From Triglochin maritima (Eukaryota > Streptophyta > Magnoliopsida > Alismatales > Juncaginaceae): a DNA stretch of 64,000 nucleotides. The stretch spans positions 570,501 to 634,500 of the forward strand of contig OY821779.1 of the NCBI GenBank assembly GCA_963682175.1, in the 5' to 3' direction. Below, in pieces: positions 52,956 to 64,000 of this stretch (position 1 is its first letter; each line of letters opens with the position of its first letter). A model generated the notes under the pieces. The model saw nothing but the letters and a program-made list of their open reading frames with translations, was not told where the DNA came from and made no database searches. The translations under genes and the position numbers were made by a program.

Positions 52956-54530
52956 GAGCTAGAATGCTCGGAATCCGAATCCGGGCCGCCGGCGGGGAAG
53001 ACCCGAGGACTCCGGCGGAGGATCCTGGTGGGAACCGGAACGGCCTCCGTGGTGGCATTGGGGGCCAACTTCGCCGGAATAACCAGCTTACTCCTCGGAT
53101 TCTCCCCCGAGCTCGGCCGCCGCCTTAGTCTCGACGCCGTCTACCCCGTCCGTGGCTACACGCGCTGCGTCGATTTATCCAACGGATTTGGTAATAAATA
53201 CCTACTTCTACTTCACTTTGGTTTGGGTCATCAAAAAAAATCTGATTTTTTTGTTGTTGTTGAAGTGTTGCATTTTAATTAAATTCCAACGTTTTAATAC
53301 TGAGATTCCTTTCTCGTCGAGGCTAATCCAAGAGAAAATTCTACCAACTAAGCTAATCCTAGTTAGCATAAGTCTTTGACTTTGTGTAATTTTTTATCTA
53401 CAAATTGGTCTGGCTTAGTCTTCGTTTTTGAATTTGTGTCCCTTTAAGTCTAGCTTAGTGTGAACTGCAGCAATCCTTTTATTTCTTAGGCAATTGTGTA
53501 TCATCTTGTGAATATTTTCAGGAGCTTTTCATAGTTGATGTAGTCACGCTTGATATTGTTGACAATCTTAAGATTATAGAGAACAGTTTTGTGTCATCAA
53601 AATTACATACGATTTGTTGCTGGGCTGCCATGTGAGGATCAAGAATATTTTTTATCCCGTTTCGATGAGATTGTGATGCACAGAGTATCTTAAGGTGCAT
53701 TTGAATTTTGAAATGTGTGGAAGATTTTAGAAGATTGATTAAATAATTTCAGTTGGTTGTTAATTCAGTATCATCATGGATGCTTACGTCTGAATCTTAT
53801 ATGATTTACGTGATTTATGTGTTGTGTAAAAAAGAGAGGCAGAGTTCATATATCCCACTGCTGTATAGAGCTATTAGTAGAGAAGAATCAAAGAGACAGC
53901 TTGACCCACCACCTCTCGATCGGAATTGGAAAGGCTCAAAATCGCAAAATTTCAGTGAGCCAGTGGTGGCCTTTGGGCCACCAGGCTCCAATGGCGAGCT
54001 CAATGTCAAGTGTCATAGTTTCTCCAGTCCCTCCAGGCTTTTCGTAAGTCATCATCTACTGTAATTTGTGTTCGGTGTTTCAGACACATGATTTATATCA
54101 AGCATGGCACTGTAAAACTTGATCCTATCTGGGGTCCTCGGAAGTTTATGCCTTTTGAGCTTTTGGGTAAATTTATAAATGATTATAGAAACCTCACTTT
54201 ATTTTTCTTGCAGAATTGAGGGTATTTGGTGGGCCAGAGGAAATAGGGCAGGCAGTAGTGAAGACATTAGTGGAAAGCTCAAGGCGAGCAGCTGAGATCA
54301 AAGCAAACCTGATCAAAGCCACTGTTCGACGCAATCCCTCAGACAAAGTAAATTACTATGAGCTGGAATTTGGAGTGGAGGCCTCTTCCTTTCAACGCCA
54401 CAATGTGGCGGTCTGCTGTGCAAATAACGGGACGTTATTCACTCTAAACGCTCAGTGGCCGGAATCTACATGGCCTGAGGTCCAAGAGGTGTTCTATAAA
54501 ATTGCAGAATCTTTCAGCATTGGGTTGTGA
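52956..54530 (+). pseudogene. PPD7: Broken PPD7-like PsbP-domain protein gene
   Basis: PPD proteins are thylakoid-lumen relatives of the photosystem II protein PsbP. Recognisable exons: about 52956-53190 (RRRILVGTGTASVVALGANFAGITSLLLGFSPELGR, then YPVRGYTRCVD), 53843-54043 (EFIYPT, then LYRA...LDPPPLDRNW, EPVVAFGPPGSNGELNV, VIVSPVPPGFS) and 54214-54530 (VFGGPEEIGQAVVKTL to KIAESFSIGL). Splice sites are present, so it is not a processed copy. The frame is broken at least three times: a segment is missing after EFIYPT at about 53860, one extra base lies near 54007 between ELNV and VIVSP, and one extra base lies near 54221-54224 before FGGPEE. No in-frame ATG precedes exon 1. It is best read as a decayed duplicate; the alternative is assembly error. 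Confidence 0.82.
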
Positions 54531-56029
54531 TGAGGCTTGAATTGAGTGCCAAAATGTTTTGGTTTCACTCAGTCCGCCGTTTTCTAATTGTATTACACAC
54601 TTCTGACTGTTTCTAATAAAAACTTTTGAGATCTTCAGTTCTAATGGAAATTCTTATTCTTTACTGTTATGTGTATTCTTCTCCAACAACATTTCATTCT
54701 GAAATAAGATGTGTTTGATGCACATGATCTAGCCGTGAGTAATATGTGGATGTTCTCCTTATTAAAAATTAACAAATCCGAAGGATCGGAACCGAAACCC
54801 TAAATCAAACCCCCGAAACAAAACAAGGAGAAGAAAAGCTTACTTGGCGAGCGAGATAGGAGTCTTCGCTTCGCTTCGCTCGAGGTTTGTTACCGAAGCT
54901 CTTTCGTGCCGTCCGATTGAGAGAGAATTTGCCGGCTGCTTCTGTGTTTTTTGTGCATCAGTAGTATATCCTGACTTGACCTATTGTACTCACTAGTCGT
55001 GTTATTTTGCTTTTTCGTTATAGGTGTTGCTTTACAATATAATGTTTTAAGCTAATTGTTGTCATATTTAGGTTACATAATTTCGTTTAGCTTTTGCAGT
55101 TTGGATTTTCAATATTGGATTTTAAGAAACGTTTTCTTAAATTCCCAAAAGCTAGCGTTTAGGGTGTATAATTGCCAAAATCGAGAGTTCGAAGAAAAAA
55201 AAACTATTCTTTCTTAGTTTTTTTTATTCTTATGTAAAACCACAACCACTGATACGTTGTTTGGAAACCGACTAGCTTTTTACGTGATTTGTCGAATAAC
55301 CCAAACTTCAAAAGCTAGTGTCCCCAAACGGACCCGCATCAGAAGCAATTTCTATGCTCTGGAATAAAAAAATTACTCCACACAACCTCTTTCCCCCTAG
55401 ATTACGCTCAATTGAAGCATGCTCTGTCAAAATCAAGAGGCATACGAGAAAATAAAACAAGTAGGAAATGTTGACACTTCGATCCACCTGATATACCGAC
55501 GAGTCAGAGTTAGCTGTGACGACCGTGCTCGAACTAGTTCACTCACTTCAAGAGCAAAACTTGTAGAATGTAGGACTCGCATATGCAAATCGATTGTTGT
55601 TGAACGAAGATATGGTATAACCACGCTTCGCGCATCAGCAACATATTTATGTCTGTCAAGTACCACCACAGCTTTCTTTAGAAGGTGCAAAAACTTGTTA
55701 GCTGCATATCTCATGACACCATTAATACAACTCAACAAAAGCAAATCGAAAAATATGTTTAATGAAAGGGAAATGTGTCAGATAAAAATAATAATTGATG
55801 ATCACATTGTCAGCTGAAACAAAAAAAAATTAATGCATCATTCTTTCTATAAACTTAATTGACCACTGTTTGAAGAAATGGGATGCATTTGATCAGTCAA
55901 CTGATTATAATTGGAACAAAATGTTTGCTTACTCATTTGATCGGTCATTGATCGGCCATAGGAATTTGGACGGATAAAGGTTATATAACACAAAGACTAC
56001 GATTTTTAACCTACCTGATTGCATAGCAA
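54531..56029. other. Intergenic DNA; an unidentified open stretch
   Basis: 54790-54950 is GC-richer and leader-like (AACCCTAAATC, then CTTCGCTTCGCTTCGCTCGAGG), but no gene follows that I can recognise. 55419-55817 is open on the plus strand (132 codons) and, over much of its length, also on the minus strand. Neither product matches a family that I know. It may be a transposon remnant. Confidence 0.4.
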
Positions 56030-59000
56030 TCAAAGCAGGTTTTTGAGGCCAAAGACTTCATAGGCAACTCGGTTAGTCTCTTGCTCGACTTGCAAGTTAA
56101 ACAAGCTCGAGTCATTTGCATAGCTACTACATTCTTCGTCTGCTCTGCTGCCTATTTTAGGAGCAAACTCATCATTATTCCTGGTACTATGGGAGACCGA
56201 AGCTTGAGCTATCTTACGTGAAGAGCGGGAAGACTTAGGCGCACAAAAAGGGTTAGGAGCTCTTAATGGTCTTCTCTTTTTTGTGGTGACGAATCCAGAG
56301 GCAAGGGCTTCAAGTGCTTTTGCTGTCAAAGGCCGGTTTCTGATGCTGTGCCTACGTTCGTTTATGTCGTTTTGCGGTTCATCTGCCAACCCGTTTGAAG
56401 TTTCAGGGCCCCAAGACTCATCAACTCTCTGGTCTGAATGTGACTGTGAGGATCGATCTAAATTTAAGTTGTCAACTTTCTTGGATATTTCTACGCCGAA
56501 TTGCTCTGTGGCATCAAATTCTGGTGAATATTGAGGGACATTAAGATCAAATAGCTCTCTCTGTTGCAATTTTTCATTAGATGATGGCATGTCATGGACT
56601 GTGCTCTGCCCATGATTTTTATGGTTTAGATCACTTCCACATGAAGAGCTTATTGATGTTTTCAATGGAGAGCTGCCTTTGCTACTGACCCCAGCAGTGG
56701 TCAATTCTTCAGCCACACTATGACTTGCATCAGGTAACTTTTGCCGACGCCTTGCTTCTTTTTTCAGACGTTGCCCCTTCGACATCAAGTGACTTGGACG
56801 AGTGGATTCTGAAGCATTACAATTAATTAATCTTCGACGTTTTGGCACAGGAGATAAATAATTTGACTTGCTTGAATTTCCACCACGACAAAACAGATAT
56901 CCAAGGTCATTCACATTTGGTTGATTAGAAATACTGTGGTGCTGCCCATTTGCAATCTGTTTACCGATCGATATCTCGCGTTTAGAAGAACAAACAACAT
57001 TTGAAGAGAGCACTGGTTGTGTTTTCTGGTGAACAGTGTGTGCCATGTTTTTTGCCACCTTTCTGTGAGACATGCTCTGGTAATTGTCTTCCTGATCAGC
57101 CAGGGAGCACGTTTGGGAGCTACGGATGTCCATTTCATCTGAAGAACTAGTTAAGTTATGAATGTGATCGCCATCCATGGGCAAATTTCTGATTTCTTTT
57201 ACTTTACGTGTTCCGTCTCCGTGAACGAAACTTGTATCCACCACAGTGAACTTCATTAAATCTGAAGTACAATTTGGCAGTTTCGGTTGGAGATAATTCT
57301 GATTCTGATGGTCAGGTTTGACTTTATCATCTGATGAACCATCTGAATCTGATCCAATATCATTCTTAAAATCCACACTTCCTCCATCTCCTCGAGCCTC
57401 TAGATCAAGAAGTGTTGGATCGGAAGATACCTTACTAAGCACATCGCTCACGGAGTCATAGTAGTGCTCACCTTTCACAAGCCTACTTCTTGAGAACTTC
57501 TTGACACCAGGAACAAGGAACACCAAACTATGTCTGGGAGCGGCATAGCCGAGATCTTTCGGCTGTTCAGAGTGCCATCCATTTGCGAGTAAGCGTGGCC
57601 AAATTGCTTCCCAGAAGAGATCATTTGAGCGTGTTTTGCTCAATCTGAAATTCCCGGTCAAGAACTTGACGATTTCTCCGGTTGTGAGGGATGAGCAACC
57701 TTTGCCAGAAGGTATTTCAGAAGGAATTATAACTGCTCGATTTCCTCTAGCAGGATCCAAGGAAATGCCTGTGAGATCACGCTTCCCCGTTCCAATGCCT
57801 ACACCTTGCACGAGAGCTTTTATGCCAACAATGTCCTTTATGGTAAAAATACACTCTTCGAAAGAAGTTTCACCTTCGCTAAAAGTCTTTGTAACCTAAG
57901 ATGCGACCATATGCATTGCATGAGAGGAAGCATAATATCGTAAAAACTAAATTCATTCTACACAAACGTAGTGTCAGAAAAAAATGTTAATCTTACATAT
58001 AACTTACAATTATTTAATATTTATAAGGGGGATTCAGGGCATTATATCACGTCAAAAGCTATTTATCGAAATAATCACAACCTCCCTATATAAATGCATG
58101 CTTATCAAGAACATGAAAGAAATCATTTTATGACAATATCAGTTAGTCCGCCATATCCAACTTTCTATTCACAGGTGGAATTCGAGTGATCAAGAGGGAA
58201 CCACTATAGGCTGTCTCTTCTAGATAATCAATACATCCTTATCATTGTATTAGCATCTAACCCTCGAGCACAGGTTTAGGTTCAGCCTCTAGGAAGTCCA
58301 TTGATATTTTGTACAATTAACATATGAATGGTTATTGAGGAAAAGTGCTGCTTGATCCTACAGTAGGCTCATCTCCGCCCGTAAGAAATATGAATTTGCC
58401 CAAGGATGCCTTCAGAATTGGAAAAGGGTCGGTGAACTCAAAACCAATACTCATTTCAGGGACAAACATTAAATATTGCTCGGGAGGGATGTAAATCAAG
58501 AGTAAATTTTTAATTGATAAACAGAAAAACAAATTTTGATGATGCTAATATTTACTCATAGGATAGGCTGACCAACTGCCATATGGACACAAATCACGTT
58601 CTTTATTGATATCTTGTGATGGTGACAAACCAAGCATGTTGCCAATGCTATAATATATATAATGACGTGAGCGTAATCTACACTACCTTCAGAAGATCAT
58701 CATGTCTTTCTGCTGAGATGCAGGGAAGCAGTCTAGATAAAAGCTCTTGTTGTCTTCTACCGGTAAAAATGCGTTGCCCAAATATGCATTTTATACTCCT
58801 GCTCTTTCTGCATTCTGACCATCTTCGATATAATTTGGATTTGTAGAATTTTCCATAATAGAAAGACAATATATCACCCATTGTTTTGCTCTCAAGGAAC
58901 TTTCTCACATGAACGAGATTTTTGTTGAAAATGTAGAGACAGAGGAGAAAATTTTCTACTTCAACACTACTCCAGGAGACGCTCTGTGAACAGGGCAGTG

Positions 59001-59586
59001 GAGAATAAGCATAAGGCTTTCTTTGCCCCAAATCAGGCAACTTCAACTCCATCGCATCTGCCAAGGAGGTAGACTTTGACGTTTTCGGTCGATTCACTGT
59101 TCCAGATACTTCATCAGGGAGTTCAACTTTCACAAATCGACCTCTACGAACTAGAAGTTTCGAAGGTCGAGAACTTGAAGTTTCAGCTCCAAGTGAAGTT
59201 TCTAAATCACTGTGCAAGCTAGGACATTTTTTAATGTTATCTCTAGCTGCTAGTCCGAACTGGTCAGGAGAAATTCGAGAATCAAAAGGCTTTCTTTTTT
59301 CCTCTTCGATGTCACTGGACTGACAAGGAAACCAGAAAACCGGTATGTCTAATTCCTTCCTTGAATTAAAATCAACATCGGCCTTTTGGTTTCCACCAGC
59401 TGATCTCAGCTGCCAATATTCTACCTTTGATGGTAATGGTGGGAGTTCAGCCTGGTATTCCTCTCCAATTCTTGGACGCACAATTGGGTCCCCGTCAATA
59501 TGAGACTTGTCAACAAAATCGACAGGGAGAGAATGATCTGTAAATTCTTCTCTGTCATTGTCATCATTTTGCGCAATTGAATCCAT
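56030..59586 (-). CDS. SANT/ELM2-like nuclear protein (921 aa), plant family of unclear role
   Basis: Two coding exons on the minus strand: 58687-59586 (300 codons from ATG at 59586) and 56030-57895 (621 codons plus TGA), in phase 0. The N-terminal part has an ELM2-like stretch (RIGEEYQAELPPLPSKVEYW). A SANT/Myb-like domain follows (SWSSVEVENFLLCLYIFNKNLVHVRKFLESKTMGDILSFYYGKFYKSKLYRRW), then a conserved region RSNDLFWEAIWPRLLANGWHSEQPK. The long C-terminus is polar with basic clusters (PKRRRLINC, KKEARRRQKL, TTKKRRPLRA) that fit nuclear import. This order matches a plant family annotated as arginine-glutamate repeat or SANT-domain proteins, thought to act with chromatin. An acceptor GTTGCAG about 15 bp before the ATG implies a leader intron that reaches to about 61696. 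Confidence 0.82.
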
Positions 59587-60355
59587 TTTGTAAGAACACT
59601 GCAACACACAAGCAATACCTATAACCATCAATATTCAAATTGCTTTTTAGTTGTTGATATCATTTCAGTTGCATATGATGGGTAAAGTGACTAACTGGAA
59701 AACAGTTAAAACTGAATATGACGAGGAACATATGAAGAATATCAAGCTTAATGCAAATAATGGTGCTATGAACTGAGCTGAAAGATTATAACACCGCTTT
59801 GAGTAGAAAGTACTACACGAGTTAAATCAAATGCTTCAATCTTTAATGGCAGTGGATTGTTAAGTTGTGCATAAAATTAAGATTTGAAATGGTTTAGTGG
59901 TGTGCTAAAGATATGGTTCCAAAAATTATAATTCCCTGTTGTGAAACATACCATATCATTATTCTCAAATACTACATTATGCAAAAGAAAAAGAAAGAAC
60001 CGAGATATTATTGAGTTGTTCTAATCATTGAAATTCAACCTCAATTTCCAAAATGACATTTTAAATATAATGATCTTAAAAAACTAAAATTTGACAAATG
60101 CATTCTCAAGTGCAATCTGTATGGAACTACTAGAATAACACCAAGATCGCGAAACCAGTAACTATTTCAGAAACTTTTTTCTGTTTCTTCTCTTGTTGGT
60201 TTAACCTAGGGCAGTCAAATGTGCATATCAACTAGAGTCGGTCATTAAAACCAACCAAATCAATGTCCTCACGACCATATCTACCAAATCTGCACCCAGT
60301 AATCTACCAGGACCCAGTTGCAACATCATTCCACCTTTGCTCTCTTAGAAGACAT
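59587..60355. other. Probable leader intron of the SANT-domain gene, left part
   Basis: Minus-strand acceptor GTTGCAG at about 59601-59607. AT-rich, no other feature. Confidence 0.45.
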
Positions 60356-60915
60356 CAAGATTTTTGAAATCAAACCGAAGAGGGAACTGATAAATGCTTG
60401 GTTTGGTTCAAAATTGCTCAACCTGGTCCAACCGATGATGTCATTATGACATCATCACTTTGTGAACCAAGAGTTAAACCAAACCGATTTCAGGATGACA
60501 GTCCAACCGATGATGACATCATCATTTTGTGAACTAAGAGTTGAACCGAACCGACTCCATGATGACAGTCCAGCCGGTGGTCTGACTAATTTAACCGAAT
60601 TTTACATGTACTTTATCAAATTTTTCTTTAAGTCGTTATATAACATATGTCACTATTATTAACTATGCAGTTTACAGAAATATTGAAACATATGAATTAT
60701 TATATAGTGATAATTGAGGGTGCAAATTGTAGTATAACATTTTTTTGGTCCCACCGCGGTTCAACCAATGACCAAACCGACCGTTTTTTGTTTGTCCGGT
60801 CTAACCCGGTCCGATATGGTTTGACGAGGATTTCAGTTTTTTCAGTGAACCGACCGACAACTTCCGGTTTTCGTCGAACCTCGGTCTGACTGCCGGTTCG
60901 GTTTTTAAAACAAAG
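60356..60915. mobile_element. hAT-like MITE, second copy of the 6320-8510 family
   Basis: 560 bp, flanked by a perfect 8-bp duplication GAAGACAT (60348-60355 and 60916-60923). The right end, CCGGTTCGGTTTTTAAAAC, matches the right end of the first copy almost exactly. The inside shares AACCGATGATG...ACCGG-type words and itself repeats GATGATGTCATT/GATGACATCATCA and GTGAACCAAGAGTTAAACC. No transposase. Confidence 0.8.
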
Positions 60916-61760
60916 GAAGACATACATAGACCTACCATATAGGGAATATATCCAAATATCCATGTATGCAGGAGTCTCAACTTATAGTTTTAATATATTT
61001 TCCTCTTGTCAAATGGGACCAAAAAAAAAATAGAAACCCTTCTGTTACAAGAACTACAATAACACAAGAAAACAAACATTTGAAATAGATTACAACTAAC
61101 TACCAATCTAACATTGATATGGACACATATAGACTACACCAATATTAATGACATATGTAATTCCATCTTCTAAGCAAGTTCATTCTAACAAAAGCAACAA
61201 AGAAATAGCACATTTAGAAATTGCGAATCACGACCCAAGACAGCTCAACAACTCAAAATCAAATTGAAAAATAATAACAATAAAAATAAATAAATAAATA
61301 ATATTATTATTAAATAATAATAATAATAATAATAATAACAATCAATTCAAAGCAACATGAAAGCACAATTCCACAAACCCCCAACTCTCTGCTCCATCAT
61401 AAACACGAAATCAAGCATAATCTCACCACCACCACTCCACATCAAACTCCCAATCGATCCACCACCACCACACCATCCCAAGGCCAAACCCGACCAGCCC
61501 AAGGCAGCAAAGCAACATAGAACGACCAAAACTCACATTGGCACGTACCCACGTTGGAGAGGAGGCAACTTTGGAAATGGGTACCGATCTAATGTCTTTT
61601 TCAGCAATGAAAAAACGAAAAACACACACCTAAAACCGACACAAACATGACAGAAACAGGTACGGATGTGGTCGTCAAGGTGTGGGCTTTTCACCTGTAT
61701 TGTGGAGAGAGGCGGAGATGGATCTCCTTCGCCTCGTGGATCCGATGGTGTGGAATTCGT
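60916..61760. other. Leader intron and possible first exon of the SANT-domain gene
   Basis: On the minus strand a donor CAG|GTGAAAAG at about 61694-61697 would end a GA/CT-rich first exon. (AAT)n/(AATA)n tracts occupy about 61261-61341, and a CACCA-rich patch 61425-61500. Confidence 0.4.
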
Positions 61761-64000
61761 GGGTGGGAGAGAGAGGGGAGAAGAAGAGTAAAAGAAAGAG
61801 GGAAGGAGAGGAAAATAAAATAAAAAAGAAAAGAAAAGAAAAGAAAAGCAAAATCTTTCTTTCTGTTCTGAACAGACATCAGATGTTATGGTCCAATATA
61901 TATATATAAGCCTCCGTTTTAATTTATTCTTTTAAAAAAAATAGTTTTCTTACTTCCATTTTTATATAAAAGGTATTACGTATTTTTTAGTTAAAACTCA
62001 AATATATGATCATATACTAGATATTGATTTTGCAGATTTTGTTGAATCCTGGTATGATGATACTTCCGATTTTATGTGTTAATGAATAGTTGCATGCAAA
62101 TTAGTAAAATGTAATTAACTATGTTTTTAAATGTAACGATGTAACAATCTCACTTTCCAGTAGAGTAAAATGAGGCTCATTACTCGATAATGATGTAGTT
62201 ACTATATGGCTCATGGAATATTGGATAATGTATTAACGTGGGATCATGAAATTTGAATGGTTTCTTGCAAATAAAAATTTGGGTTTCTGTGGACTTGTCT
62301 TACCGGTCGCTGGCACATGGATTTTATTTTACACACTTCGGATTTTTTTATCATCTATTTGCATAATATTCCTCCAAAAGACAGTATTTAGGTATGAGTC
62401 CCATGTAACTAACTATATTTATGATTTTTAAGTTCAATTAATTTCACCATTTCTCTTAAATCATAACATTCCAAGGTGAATCTGAAGGAGTTTAGATTTA
62501 GAAATATAATTAATAAAAATGAAGAGAATGCATTATATGCATTGACTTGAGAGTCAATATTTGTTCTTCGGGAGGATTCAGAAATAAAACAATAAAAGAG
62601 AGGTTGTTTTTGTAAATATAGTTATTCCATGAAAACTTAAAGGAAACAGGTTGATTTAACTGCTACCGTCCGATTGTGTACTGTGATGGGTCTGGATCGA
62701 GATGGGGAGTGCATTAGAGCTCCAACTACTGGCTCAAGTAATTTATTTTAAATATTGTTACTTTTCTGGAAAATGAAAGACTTACTATTTGTTACTAAGT
62801 GGGAATTCCAATATTGATTTGCAGAACAATTTTTCTCTCCCTTATCAGATATATCTGCACACAGATAGGCGATAGCATCCTCAAGCTATGTTCTCGTTAA
62901 TTTTTTATGAGTTATTTTTCTGGGAAAGAAAAATGTGATCACTTGAGATATATCATAGGAATAAGCTCAAGAGAAACAGAGAAAAAGGGGAGGAAGAAAA
63001 TAATACAGACGACGATATTGTAAACCTTATTCCAATGGATCACGTTGAAATGACCCAGAAATTTAAAAGAAAATGACTAGAAATATGAAACTGCAAATTT
63101 TCATGCTCTCCACAACATCATCAAAAACTCTCAACAGCAACTCTGGTTCCGATTCCAAGATGGCAAAACGTAATATGCTTTTACGGAATAAAATTAGGAA
63201 AATTTTGTTCTCCATTTTCAAAATGAAAATGTTTTTAAATTGCTAAGTTGAATATTCTTCATCTCTGTTGACTAGCCGAATCCACTTATTGCTGGACGCA
63301 AATAGAAAAATATTTCTCTATGATTGACTTTGCTTCTCTTCATATATGTCTTATTTTTAGTTAATAGATTATAATTTCTTTGTAATTGCATATTTATTTA
63401 ACTTCTATTTTTATGAACCTGAAATCTTGTACGCATGTACGTCTCAAATGTCTGTTATGTGTTTGGGCTCCGGGGGATAATATATCAACTTCAGATAAAT
63501 TTACTAGAATACCCTCGCAGTCAGACTAATTTGACTTGCTTTGCCCTTCTTTGTGTGTCAAAATAAGTTTAGTTATATCATTAATGAACCGAATATATTA
63601 GTCCAGCCCATTAATTAAAGCGGCCCAGATATCCATATGGGCCGCCAAAACTAAAAGTAAGGTCCACTATGTTAATGGACTGAGTCCATTCCTCCAGCCC
63701 ATTAATTAAATTAGTTTTGGAGGCCCAAGCAATCTAATATGGGCCCGTATGAGTAATTAGGTTTTGTTGTAAAATAACGATCAAACAAAAAATGACAAGA
63801 AGTTGGGGGAGAATGGAGTAGTTGTATTTCATCTCTTTTGTGTGTTCTCAATACATACTACAACCTCATGTTTATACACATAGAGGTGTGTAAGTTACAT
63901 AGTCTACATTAAATAATGATGTAAATATAAACATTACAACACATATTAATAGATGAGTTATAATAGATTGGTTGGAAGATGAATCATCTTGGAAGGTGAA
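61761..64000. other. AT-rich DNA without a recognised gene
   Basis: GA-rich purine tract at about 61770-61855, (AT)n at about 61896-61908. Near 63600-63760 CCAGCCCATTAATTAAA occurs twice, with a short hairpin GCGGCCCA...TGGGCCGC, suggesting part of a repeat. Otherwise nothing is seen. Confidence 0.45.

Noticed and set aside
52931..53128. ATG-initiated 65-codon frame, Arg/Pro-rich
   Set aside because: It overlaps the recognisable PPD7-like residues in another frame; it is a by-product of high GC, though its ATG may mark the original start.
59587..59631. Extending the SANT-domain protein to an upstream Met
   Set aside because: A strong acceptor (GTTGCAG) lies between the two Met codons, so the upstream one is intronic.

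Overview
The window is nuclear DNA of a flowering plant, most likely a eudicot. The genes have many short exons with GT/AG introns, the intergenic DNA is AT-rich, and the proteins are plant-type: the Ycf37-related photosystem I factor PYG7, a PsbP-domain protein, an EDR4-like zinc-ribbon protein, an h-type thioredoxin with a plant-style N-terminal extension and a GH5 endo-mannanase. I could not fix the species. Exon limits were read by hand from splice sites and reading-frame phase and checked for length divisible by three. Gene names rest on remembered family features, not on a search.

Layout. 1-6051: C-terminal half of the condensin ATPase SMC2 (+), with a fold-back element and a SINE in its introns. 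6320-8510: a hAT-like non-autonomous element split by a 1.5-kb solo LTR. 9158-17995: cohesin loader SCC4/MAU2 (+), whose 3-kb fourth intron holds another solo LTR and an array of TRIM-like repeats. 18936-21548: a coiled-coil protein gene (+) with several frame and splice defects. 23592-24155: complex I subunit NDUFA1 (MWFE, -), divergent from the proteasome ATPase RPT3 (24156-28192, +). 29675-31592: thioredoxin h (+). 32458-34761: PYG7 (-). 35476-37448: endo-beta-mannanase (-). 38738-40892: a 2.2-kb solo LTR. 42143-42216: tRNA-Ile(AAU) (-). 44717-46560: EDR4-like (+). 46857-47225: a small acidic protein of unknown function (-). 48188-50519: TFIIS (-). 50830-52442: two MITE-type elements. 52956-54530: a broken PPD7-like PsbP-domain gene (+). 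56030-59586: a SANT/ELM2-like nuclear protein (-). 60356-60915: a second hAT-like MITE. 61761-64000: no gene seen.

Most genes are housekeeping genes for chromosome structure (SMC2, SCC4), transcription (TFIIS, SANT protein), protein turnover (RPT3) and energy organelles (NDUFA1, PYG7). I see no operon-like pathway cluster. The SMC2-SCC4 neighbourhood and the 287-bp divergent NDUFA1/RPT3 promoter are the only suggestive gene arrangements.

The most unusual signal is in the mobile DNA. Two solo LTRs with unrelated termini each carry an array of the 10-bp perfect palindrome CGGTCGACCG. In eight cases two copies (perfect or with one to two changes) sit exactly 22 bp apart, while the 12-bp spacer varies. 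Each pair could act as a two-turn-phased double binding site or form a 10-bp-stem, 12-nt-loop hairpin. I know of no description of this arrangement and list it as the main candidate for follow-up.
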